From: Acidimangrovimonas sp.
GTDB lineage: Bacteria > Pseudomonadota > Alphaproteobacteria > Rhodobacterales > Rhodobacteraceae
Direction of reading: 5' to 3'
Assembly: GCA_030147905.1 (NCBI GenBank)
Contig: JASBUM010000355.1
Location: 1-5,229, forward strand
Length of the DNA stretch: 5,229 nt
The notes below the pieces were generated by a model, which ran no database searches, had not been told where the DNA came from, and saw only the letters and a list, made by a program, of their open reading frames with translations. Below are positions 1 to 5,229 of the stretch, one piece after another. Positions within the stretch are counted from its first letter, which is position 1, and the number at the start of each line of letters is the position of its first letter. The position numbers and the translations under genes were made by a program.

Positions 1-1032
1 ATCAACGGCGTCATCGGCCGCGAACTGGTCGCGCTGCGCGATATCTCCGGCGTCGTCGGCAAGCAGAGCAAGACCCTCGCGCGCGAGGCGATCGACACCG
101 CGGTCGCGATCGACCGCGACATCGGCTGGATGGGCTATGTCGCGCCGTCGGGCAATGTGCTGATGTCCGCCTCGCCGCCCAAGGGCGGCACCACCGAGCC
201 GGCGAATGTAGGCGACCAGACGTGGTTCAAGCGCGGGCTTCTGGGCTTCTATGCCGATGCGACCGGCATCGCGCAGACGGACGCCCGGACCGCCGAAGCG
301 GAGACGGGTACGGGATCCGACATGCCGGGCGCCGGCGCCGAGGCGGCCCATGCGGCCTCGACCGGTACGGCGGCGGGCGCCGGCGCGGCGGCGGGCACCG
401 GTGCGGCGAAGACGCCGGCCGCCGGCACCGAACAGGTGGATCTCTCAACCCAGGTTCGGGACGCCAACGGCAACGTATCGGGCGTTCTGGGCATGATCCT
501 GCGCTTCAACAAGGTGCGCAAGGAAATAGCTGTGATGGCGCATGCACTTCAGGTCGATACCTATGTGCTGAACGACGACGGCGGCACGATCTTCTCCGCC
601 GCGGCCGACGGCAAACCGGCGCCGGCGCTCAACGGATATATCACCCATCTCGCCTCCTCGGGGATGACGGGGCTCGTGGCCGGCGACAGTTCCGTTGCGC
701 GCGCCTTCATCGCGCCGCTTGCGCCCGGCGACGGCAACCAGTCGCTGCCCACCCTGCCCTGGCGGATCGTCGTGGTCCTGCCCGAGGCCGAGCTTCACCC
801 CTCGCTCGAGGCGCTCGACACCTCCGTCACCACGCTGCTTCTGGGGCTGTTCATCGTGCTGGCGCTTTCGACGGTGATTTTCGTGCGCACCTTCATCCGC
901 CCGGTCCGGCAGCTGACCGAAGTCGCGACGCGCATCGCAGAGGGCGAGGACCTTTTCCCGCCCGAGCGGCAGCGGTCGCGCGAATGCGCCGAGCTGTCTT
1001 CGGCACTGTCGCGCCTGCGCGCCGATCACTGA
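1..1032 (+). CDS. Cache-HAMP membrane receptor, 3' part (5' end outside window)
   Basis: The frame is open from base 1 to a TGA at 1030-1032, giving 343 visible residues; the start lies upstream. The extracytoplasmic part resembles a double-Cache sensor: a long helix (about residues 1-45), a beta segment around IGWMGYVAPSGNVLMSA, QTWFKRG, then LSTQVRDANGNVSGVLG, the typical strand-turn-strand that precedes the membrane-proximal Cache module. An Ala/Gly/Thr-rich insert (about residues 93-143) interrupts the sensor. One transmembrane helix follows (about 274-298), then a HAMP domain (about 296-343) with RPVRQL, EGEDL and a second helix ending LSRLRADH. Such proteins normally detect a small ligand and pass the signal to a kinase, cyclase or chemotaxis output domain; none is present here and none follows in any frame. 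It converges on the glucan synthase gene with 155 bases between stops. Cache-HAMP assignment is fairly secure; ligand and partner are unknown. It could be a truncated gene or a naturally output-less regulator. Confidence 0.8.
   Translation: MNGVIGRELVALRDISGVVGKQSKTLAREAIDTAVAIDRDIGWMGYVAPSGNVLMSASPPKGGTTEPANVGDQTWFKRGLLGFYADATGIAQTDARTAEAETGTGSDMPGAGAEAAHAASTGTAAGAGAAAGTGAAKTPAAGTEQVDLSTQVRDANGNVSGVLGMILRFNKVRKEIAVMAHALQVDTYVLNDDGGTIFSAAADGKPAPALNGYITHLASSGMTGLVAGDSSVARAFIAPLAPGDGNQSLPTLPWRIVVVLPEAELHPSLEALDTSVTTLLLGLFIVLALSTVIFVRTFIRPVRQLTEVATRIAEGEDLFPPERQRSRECAELSSALSRLRADH
368..408 (+). repeat. 18-bp in-frame tandem repeat in the receptor insert
   Basis: Two adjacent 18-bp units (368-385 and 386-403) both begin CGGCGGCGGGC and differ at two positions. 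A partial third copy (404-408) follows, and a weaker related unit seems to precede at 350-367. Because 18 is a multiple of three, the repeat encodes hexapeptides of the type TAAGAG/AAAGTG and leaves the frame intact. It sits in the low-complexity insert of the Cache sensor and looks like the product of slippage. Confidence 0.6.
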
Positions 1033-1036
1033 GGCC

Positions 1037-1063
1037 GGGCCGGCGGGCGCGGCCGGCCGGCCC
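1037..1063 (+). terminator. GC-only hairpin after the receptor stop (weak terminator candidate)
   Basis: GGGCCGGC (1037-1044) can pair with GCCGGCCC (1056-1063). An alternative 7-bp stem pairs 1038-1044 with 1052-1058 around a 7-base loop. It begins four bases after the receptor stop codon. No run of T follows, so it is not a classical intrinsic terminator. Random GC-rich DNA makes such stems often, so the call is weak. Confidence 0.25.
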
Positions 1064-1163
1064 TGATCGCGCCGCGGCAAGGGGGCCGCCGGGCAATCTT
1101 CGGGCGTGGCCCTGCCCCTGGGAATGAAGCCCGCGCGCGCCCCTCGGCCCCGCGGCACGCCCT

Positions 1164-1182
1164 CGCCGGGGAATGTCCGGCG
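1164..1182 (-). terminator. Hairpin after the glucan synthase stop (weak terminator candidate)
   Basis: CGCCGG (1164-1169) and CCGGCG (1177-1182) form a perfect 6-bp stem with a 7-base loop. On the minus strand it starts five bases beyond the TAG of the glycosyltransferase gene, a usual place for a transcript end. There is no T-tract, so it may only protect the mRNA 3' end, or be chance in GC-rich DNA. Confidence 0.25.
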
Positions 1183-1187
1183 GTCGG

Positions 1188-3170
1188 CTATCGGTCGAAG
1201 CTGAGCCGCCGCGTCGCCTGGTCGATAAGCCTGGAAAAGCTGACCCGGCCGACACCGGGGGCGGCGCCCTCGGCATAGAGCTTGCGGATCACGGCCTGCT
1301 GCTGGCCCTCGACGAAACGCATGCGGAACCAGGCGCCGTCGCTGGTCAGTGTTTCCACCGCCACCCGGACATGCCCGACGCCGGGGATCTCGACGAAGCC
1401 GCTGTCGCCCATCTGGTAGCGCGCGCCCCGCAGCCGCAGGTTTTCCTGCGTCAGGCTGGCCAGCCAGACGGTGCGCAGATCGCGCCGCGCGCCGATGCCG
1501 ACGCTGACCCGCTCGGGCTTGAAGTCCATGTGCCGCTCGCGGCGCGGAAGCTCGATGCAGGCCATGATCGTGACCGACAGGACCAGCACGTTGTAGAAGG
1601 TCCAGAACAGGATCACCTGCTTGCCCGATCCGGCGTCGTAATAGGCGAAATTGTCGTCGAACAGACCCAGCAGCAGCCCGCCGATCGTCAGCACCAGCAG
1701 AATCGCGAAGGGCGCCATCAGGCGCCATTGCACGACGACCTTGCTTCGATCACCGCCCTTCGCGGTGACTTTGAACTTGTGCCCCTTGGGAAAGAACAGC
1801 CCGGTCATCGCCGCACGGGTGATCGGTGCCGCGGCCAGAAGCTGGCTGACATCCATCAGGACCGGCGCCATCACCCCGCGGGTGAGGAAATTCAGCACCA
1901 TCACGCTCCACAGGTAGTAGAGCCCGAAATAGCTGACGACATCGGCCACGCGGGCATTGACCGCGGTGATGTTGAAATACCAGTAGAGCAGCGGAAAGAC
2001 GAGCGCGGCGATACGGAACGGAAAGGTGGAGAACCAGTAGGTCACCGAATCCAGCGCGCTCCAGCGGTCGCGCAGGCGCAACCGGTTGCGCGACAACGGC
2101 CCCATGCGGCTGCGTGCGATCTGCATCATGCCCAGGCACCAGCGCGCGCGCTGGGTGATGTATTCCTTCAGCCCCTCGGGGGCGAGACCCTCGCTGAGCG
2201 CCTCGTTCAGGTAGACCGTGGAATAGCCTGCGTCCTGCAACGTCAGCGTGAGCATGAAATCCTCGGTCACCGACTCGGTCGAGAAGCCGCCGACTTCGTC
2301 CAGCGCCGACATCCGCACCAGCGACGACGTCCCCGCACAGACCGGGATCCCCCAGGCGTCGCGGGAGGGCTGGAGATGATCGAAGAAGAACCGCTGCTCG
2401 TCCGGGTAGGACTGGTGCAGGCCCAGGTTGTGCTGGATCGGATCCGAGTTGAAGAAATGCTGCGGCGTGGCCACCAGCCCCACTCGCGGATCATGCATCA
2501 GCGCCACGGTGCGGTTGAGGAAATTGCGGTGGGGAACGAAATCGGCGTCGAGCACGGCGATGAATTCGGGCCGGGCGGGCGTGGCCCGCATCTGCGCGAT
2601 CCCGTGGTTGAGGTTGCCGGCCTTGGCGCCCGCGTTGTCGGGACGGCAGACGTAGCGGACGTTGACCTTGCGGCAATAGTCGCGCAGCCATTCGCGCCGG
2701 CCGTCATCCAGCACGACCACCTCGAAATTCGGGTATTTCATCCACAGCGCGCCGACGATGGTGCGTTCGAGCACCTCGAAATCCTCGTTGTAGGTGGCGA
2801 TCATCACCGCGACCCGCGGGGCCCCCGTACGCTGCCCCCCGTCCCACCACTTTTCATGCGCATCGGCCTCGGCGCCGCGTTCGTGGTATCGCGTCATGAT
2901 GAGCATCGCGCTCAGCCCGCTGATGATCGTCAGCAGTTCCAGGCCGAACAGAAGCACGCTCGAGATGAAATCCGGCGTCAGCCCGGCGGGCGGCAGCGTC
3001 TCGGTGCCGCGCCACCAGATGTAGCGCAGCGCGAGAAATGCCGACCCCGAAAGCAGGATCGCCCGGTGCAGGGTCTTCTCGCGGTCGATCAACTCCGGCA
3101 TCACCAGGCGCACACCCGGGATGATGAGAAGCAAGAACAGCGAGGATTGCAGATCGTTGAGATACAGCAT
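1188..3170 (-). CDS. bgsA: Processive GT2 beta-glucan synthase, BgsA-like (cellulose/curdlan synthase family)
   Basis: This 660-residue inner-membrane glycosyltransferase should polymerise UDP-glucose into a beta-glucan and extrude it through its own channel. Transmembrane segments are near residues 8-25, 36-53 and 69-93; the cytosolic GT2 domain spans about 117-350, with further membrane helices near 374-400, 410-436, 484-503 and 516-538. The processive GT2 motifs are complete: TYNED 126-130, DDG 155-157, DAD 208-210, TED 302-304 and QRARW 340-344. FKVTAK (466-471) matches the FxVTxK gating loop of BcsA. The last 120 residues sit where BcsA has its PilZ domain but lack RxxxR and DxSxxG; PRRER (542-546) and SLTQENLRL (572-580) look like degenerate equivalents. 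Length, tail and the preceding adaptor gene fit S. meliloti BgsA, the cyclic di-GMP-activated mixed-linkage glucan synthase. Curdlan synthase (CrdS) and a cellulose synthase are alternatives. The ATG overlaps the upstream stop as TGATG with only a weak Shine-Dalgarno, so translation is probably coupled. Family is certain; product linkage is inferred. Confidence 0.92.
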   Translation of the reverse strand: MLYLNDLQSSLFLLLIIPGVRLVMPELIDREKTLHRAILLSGSAFLALRYIWWRGTETLPPAGLTPDFISSVLLFGLELLTIISGLSAMLIMTRYHERGAEADAHEKWWDGGQRTGAPRVAVMIATYNEDFEVLERTIVGALWMKYPNFEVVVLDDGRREWLRDYCRKVNVRYVCRPDNAGAKAGNLNHGIAQMRATPARPEFIAVLDADFVPHRNFLNRTVALMHDPRVGLVATPQHFFNSDPIQHNLGLHQSYPDEQRFFFDHLQPSRDAWGIPVCAGTSSLVRMSALDEVGGFSTESVTEDFMLTLTLQDAGYSTVYLNEALSEGLAPEGLKEYITQRARWCLGMMQIARSRMGPLSRNRLRLRDRWSALDSVTYWFSTFPFRIAALVFPLLYWYFNITAVNARVADVVSYFGLYYLWSVMVLNFLTRGVMAPVLMDVSQLLAAAPITRAAMTGLFFPKGHKFKVTAKGGDRSKVVVQWRLMAPFAILLVLTIGGLLLGLFDDNFAYYDAGSGKQVILFWTFYNVLVLSVTIMACIELPRRERHMDFKPERVSVGIGARRDLRTVWLASLTQENLRLRGARYQMGDSGFVEIPGVGHVRVAVETLTSDGAWFRMRFVEGQQQAVIRKLYAEGAAPGVGRVSFSRLIDQATRRLSFDR

Positions 3171-4576
3171 CAGCCCAGGATCCGCCGCAGCCAGTCAAGC
3201 GGGCGCTGATCGAAGAACACGCGGCCCGTCCGCCCGATCAGGCAGCGCAGCGCCGGATCGTTGCGCAGCGCAGGCACCAGTACGGTCACGTCATAGCGCT
3301 CCAGATGCCGCTTGCTAGGGGCGACCGCGAGATTGTGATAGACGTCCGCCGCCCCCGACCCCGCCAGCCGCAGAACCGAACCGGCATAGACCGCCGGTTC
3401 GTTGGTAAAGCGGAACTCCGCCGGGCTGCCGACCCGCAGGCGGCTGTAGACGCCCCCGGTGACGGAAACCGTGACCACGGCGGAATCGCAATCGACGACA
3501 TGGACCACCGGATTGCCGCGTTCCAGATATTCGCCGTCGGTGGCGATCTTGTCCCAGTAAACCCCGTTGACCGGCGAGACCAGTTCCGCCGAACTGGCGC
3601 GCTGCATCTTCACCCGCTCAATATCCACCCGACGATCGAGCGCCGAGAGCTTCGCCTGAGTGGCCGCCAGTTCGGCCTCACGCGCACCGAGGTCGGAGGT
3701 CACCGCCTCCAGCCGCTGGCCCGAGAAGGGCGTGTCGTTGTAGCCGTCGCCGAGGAAGACCCCCTGACGCGCGGAATCGAGCGCGTTCTGCAGCACCGCA
3801 ACCCGCTCGCGCGCATAGCTCAGCGCAAAGCCCGGCAGTTCGATGGCATTGGCGGACGGATCGCCCGGCCCGTTGCGAAGACGCTGGTTCTTGCCACCCT
3901 GATTCACCCCCGCACCGGCACCCGGTCCTGCGGGTGCCAGGTTCGTTCCGGCGGGCCGCTTGCCGGTGGTGGCGCCCTTGCCCGAAGCGGCCGCGTCGCG
4001 CCCGCCCGGCGCCATCGCCGCACGGGTCACGGTGGGACCGGAGCGGCGCGCACCAGAGGCCGGCGCCACATTGTCGACCGCCGGCGCGAGCCGGGCCAGC
4101 GCCGCCGAGGGCGCGACGCCCCCGGCCGGAGCCGCGGCAGCGCGACGCGCTTGCGCCTCCATGCGGTCGAGACGTTCGCGCGCGAAGCCCAGCTCGATCA
4201 CCAGCTGGCTTGTGCGGTTCTTCTGATATTCCGCCAGCCGGCGGTGCAGCCCATCCTGCTCGCGCTTGAGGTCGGCAAGCTCGCTTTCGACCCGCGTCAC
4301 CGCGGCACGGGCGATCGCCTGCTCGGCCAGCAGGTCGCGAAAACGCGTGTCGTCCACGTGCGGATCGCTGACCGTACCGACCGGCGCGCCCTTGCTGATC
4401 GCCGCCCCCAATGCATAGGGCCGCAGCGCCAGATCGCCCGCGATCGGCGTGCGCACGGTGGTGACCTGCGCATTGACCGTCGCATCAGCACTCGCACCCG
4501 CGAGCTGTTCGCCCACGATGACCCAGACCGCCGCGACGATCAGAACAAAACCTAAAAATAGGCGACGATAACGCAT
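3170..4576 (-). CDS. bgsB: HlyD-like membrane fusion / periplasmic adaptor protein, BgsB-like
   Basis: This 468-residue protein has one N-terminal membrane anchor (about residues 5-21) and a periplasmic body. In order: the first half of a biotinyl-lipoyl-like domain (33-71, TVRTPIAGDLALRPYALGAAISKG), a heptad-rich helix (about 77-145), an Ala/Gly/Pro-rich low-complexity stretch (about 146-245), a returning helix (250-328), the second lipoyl half (332-372, LVSPVNGVYWDKIATDGEYLERG), and a beta-barrel-like region to about 455. This is the membrane fusion protein plan, in which the adaptor bridges an inner-membrane exporter to the outer layers. It is the first gene of the operon and overlaps the synthase gene by one base, so it should assist glucan export, as proposed for BgsB of S. 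meliloti. No outer-membrane channel gene is visible. The ATG is supported by AGGGGG four bases upstream and a start directly before the membrane anchor. The long insert at the hairpin tip is unusual. The adaptor family is well supported; the bgsB name rests on order and partner. Confidence 0.85.
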   Translation of the reverse strand: MRYRRLFLGFVLIVAAVWVIVGEQLAGASADATVNAQVTTVRTPIAGDLALRPYALGAAISKGAPVGTVSDPHVDDTRFRDLLAEQAIARAAVTRVESELADLKREQDGLHRRLAEYQKNRTSQLVIELGFARERLDRMEAQARRAAAAPAGGVAPSAALARLAPAVDNVAPASGARRSGPTVTRAAMAPGGRDAAASGKGATTGKRPAGTNLAPAGPGAGAGVNQGGKNQRLRNGPGDPSANAIELPGFALSYARERVAVLQNALDSARQGVFLGDGYNDTPFSGQRLEAVTSDLGAREAELAATQAKLSALDRRVDIERVKMQRASSAELVSPVNGVYWDKIATDGEYLERGNPVVHVVDCDSAVVTVSVTGGVYSRLRVGSPAEFRFTNEPAVYAGSVLRLAGSGAADVYHNLAVAPSKRHLERYDVTVLVPALRNDPALRCLIGRTGRVFFDQRPLDWLRRILG

Positions 4577-4580
4577 TGTG

Positions 4581-4586
4581 CCCCCT
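4581..4586 (-). promoter_or_regulatory. Ribosome binding site of the adaptor gene
   Basis: On the minus strand AGGGGG lies four bases before the ATG at 4576-4574 (AGGGGGCACAATG). It is close to the Shine-Dalgarno consensus, although the spacing is a little short. It fixes the start choice for the adaptor gene. Confidence 0.7.
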
Positions 4587-4634
4587 GAAACCCGGCCTTC
4601 TGCCGAGCTTCACCATGCCGCGTCCGTTTGGTTC

Positions 4635-4649
4635 AATTTTGGGAAAATT
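4635..4649. promoter_or_regulatory. AT-rich palindrome upstream of the adaptor gene
   Basis: AATTTTGGGAAAATT is a perfect inverted repeat with 6-bp arms and a 3-base centre, in an AT-rich patch of otherwise very GC-rich DNA. It lies 58 bases upstream of the adaptor start codon, a plausible place for a repressor or activator site or part of the operon promoter. The binding protein is unknown. Confidence 0.4.
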
Positions 4650-4813
4650 CCGGCAAAATCTGGGCTTCTGTCGCCGCCTTGAAACCTGTGGTTGAATTGC
4701 GCCCCTGCTTGGCCCTGCCCCTCCGGCTCGGGCGCCGCAGGGTCCCGGCCTGCCCTTCCCTGTCTCGCCGTGCTCCCGTCCCACCACTGCCCTGTGGCAT
4801 ACGGCCGCCCCTC

Positions 4814-4833
4814 GCCTTGCCGCTTGACAAGGC
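4814..4833. promoter_or_regulatory. Dyad overlapping the -35 box
   Basis: GCCTTG (4814-4819) and CAAGGC (4828-4833) are perfect inverted arms separated by eight bases. A smaller dyad, CTTG-A-CAAG (4823-4831), is nested at its right side. Both cover the TTGACA box at 4824-4829, where a bound repressor would block RNA polymerase. An operator role is inferred from position only. Confidence 0.35.
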
Positions 4834-4855
4834 CGTCGGGGCGCCGGGTTATATT
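4824..4855 (+). promoter_or_regulatory. Candidate sigma70-type promoter of the DUF302-like gene
   Basis: TTGACA (4824-4829) is a perfect -35 box, and TATATT (4850-4855) matches the -10 consensus at five of six positions. The spacer is 20 bases, longer than the usual 16-18, so the promoter may be weak or need an activator. A start site near 4862 would give a leader of about 54 bases containing the 10-bp repeat array. The order promoter, leader, Shine-Dalgarno, ATG supports the call. Confidence 0.5.
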
Positions 4856-4868
4856 CACGCAAGTCGAT

Positions 4869-4898
4869 AAGTGATAATAAGTGATAATAAGTGATAAT
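4869..4898 (+). repeat. Three tandem copies of a 10-bp repeat in the leader
   Basis: AAGTGATAAT occurs three times without a gap (4869-4878, 4879-4888, 4889-4898), and a partial, diverged copy AAGTCGAT precedes it at 4861-4868. The period is close to one DNA helical turn, so proteins on adjacent copies would sit on the same face. The array lies between the predicted transcription start and the Shine-Dalgarno of the DUF302-like gene. It is AT-rich and unlike its surroundings. Confidence 0.85.
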
Positions 4899-4901
4899 TT
4901 C

Positions 4902-4908
4902 AGGGGGG
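4902..4908 (+). promoter_or_regulatory. Ribosome binding site of the DUF302-like gene
   Basis: AGGGGGG lies seven bases before the ATG at 4916-4918, a normal spacing. It resembles the AGGGGG before the divergent adaptor gene and supports this start. Confidence 0.7.
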
Positions 4909-4915
4909 ACGGCAA

Positions 4916-5229
4916 ATGACATTCGTGCGAAATCTCCTTGCCGTGATCGGCGCGCTGACGATCCTTGCGCTGGCTTATGGCGCCTGGGTCTTCCGCGATT
5001 TCGACAGCAAGGCGCCGGCGGTCTACTGGGCGATGGCGCAGCGGCTGGCCGCGACCGGCGATTCGGCGGCCGCGACGGTGTGGAAACGCAAGGTCGCCGA
5101 CGGGCTCAGCTTCGACGAGGTGGACCAGTCGATCCAGTCGGTCGCGCTCGATCAGAACATCCGCGACGTGGGCGCACTGCCGCTGGGCGATCAGGTAGCG
5201 GCGATGCGCGGCAAGCCATGGCGCAAGCT
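4916..5229 (+). CDS. Membrane-anchored DUF302-like protein, 5' part (3' end outside window)
   Basis: The ATG at 4916 follows a good ribosome binding site; 104 codons are visible and the frame is open at the window end. Residues 6-25 (LLAVIGALTILALAYGAWVF) form a single N-terminal membrane anchor or uncleaved signal. The following sequence, with ATVWKRKVADGLSFDEVDQSI, IRDVGALPLGDQV and MRGKPWRKL, resembles the N-terminal part of alphaproteobacterial DUF302 proteins, which typically carry ATVWK, EGL, NIKNVGELPL and GxPYR at matching places. The family function is not established. The diagnostic core lies beyond the window, so the assignment is from memory of the family pattern. The gene is divergent from the adaptor-synthase operon and shares its control region, which permits co-regulation but does not show it. 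Confidence 0.65.
   Translation, partial: MTFVRNLLAVIGALTILALAYGAWVFRDFDSKAPAVYWAMAQRLAATGDSAAATVWKRKVADGLSFDEVDQSIQSVALDQNIRDVGALPLGDQVAAMRGKPWRK

Larger units (their letters stand above)
4577..4915. other. Divergent intergenic regulatory region
   Basis: This 339-base stretch separates the minus-strand adaptor-synthase operon from the plus-strand DUF302-like gene. Its short open frames on both strands lack ribosome binding sites or recognisable products. Next to the adaptor gene is an AT-rich island (about 4626-4660) with a palindrome. The middle (about 4700-4800) is strongly pyrimidine-rich on the plus strand, with several C-tracts. Next to the DUF302-like gene are a promoter-like pair, a dyad and a 10-bp repeat array. 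I could not find a convincing -35/-10 pair for the minus-strand operon. Confidence 0.75.

Noticed and set aside
222..1127. A 301-codon plus-strand frame overlapping the receptor in another phase
   Set aside because: It is Arg-rich with no domain, whereas the receptor frame shows Cache, TM and HAMP features. It also does not encode a missing output domain.
445..1728. A 427-codon minus-strand frame crossing the receptor, the spacer and the end of the synthase gene
   Set aside because: It spans two well-supported genes in shadow frames and shows no domain.
1188..3170. Annotation as a true bacterial cellulose synthase BcsA
   Set aside because: Catalytic and gating motifs match, but canonical PilZ motifs are absent, the protein is shorter than typical BcsA, and the partner is an HlyD-like adaptor rather than BcsB.
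1173..3209. A 678-codon open frame on the plus strand antisense to the synthase gene
   Set aside because: Its product is rich in His, Arg, Gln and Asp with no recognisable domain. Long antisense frames are common opposite GC-rich genes, and the minus strand carries a complete GT2 protein.
3305..4555. A 416-codon open frame on the plus strand antisense to the adaptor gene
   Set aside because: It has the same Arg/His-rich composition, no domain and no ribosome binding site; the minus-strand frame has a clear adaptor architecture.
4713..4742. Hairpin CCCTGC...GCAGGG as an intrinsic terminator or riboswitch
   Set aside because: The loop is 18 bases, there is no T-tract, and no known riboswitch pattern is recognisable; similar stems are expected by chance in this composition.
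4861..4898. CRISPR-like array
   Set aside because: The units are 10 bp with no spacers, so this is a simple tandem repeat.
4485..4922. Short open frames in the divergent intergenic region on both strands
   Set aside because: They lack ribosome binding sites and recognisable products and overlap the promoter and repeat elements.

Overview
The window is GC-rich DNA (about two-thirds G+C by eye) with strong third-position GC bias. It looks like an alphaproteobacterium, most likely a Rhodobacterales/Paracoccaceae-type organism. That placement is inferred from protein character and gene order; there is no rRNA or other phylogenetic marker here.

Layout. (1) Positions 1-1032, plus strand: the 3' part of a membrane receptor with an extracytoplasmic Cache-type sensor, one transmembrane helix and a HAMP domain. 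It ends at the HAMP with no output domain. (2) Positions 1033-1187: a short convergent spacer with GC-only hairpins. (3) Positions 4576 down to 1188, minus strand: a two-gene operon whose genes overlap by one base (TGATG). The first gene encodes an HlyD-like membrane fusion/periplasmic adaptor protein. The second encodes a processive family 2 glycosyltransferase of the cellulose/curdlan synthase type. (4) Positions 4577-4915: a divergent regulatory region with a candidate promoter, a dyad over its -35 box, three exact copies of a 10-bp repeat, and an AT-rich palindrome. (5) Positions 4916-5229, plus strand: the 5' part of a gene for a small membrane-anchored protein that resembles the DUF302 family.

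Interpretation. The adaptor-then-synthase order, the protein sizes, and a synthase with BcsA-like catalytic and gating motifs but a C-terminal domain lacking a canonical PilZ signature best match the bgsB-bgsA operon. In Sinorhizobium meliloti that operon makes a linear mixed-linkage (1,3)(1,4)-beta-glucan and is activated by cyclic di-GMP. The synthase would polymerise UDP-glucose and move the chain across the inner membrane, and the adaptor would assist passage through the periplasm. The neighbouring Cache-HAMP receptor could supply signal input, and the DUF302-like gene shares the divergent control region; both links are inference.

The least ordinary parts are the degenerate PilZ-like tail of the synthase, Ala/Gly/Pro-rich low-complexity inserts in the extracytoplasmic parts of both the receptor and the adaptor, the receptor that stops at its HAMP domain, and the helical-turn-spaced 10-bp repeats in the leader of the divergent gene.
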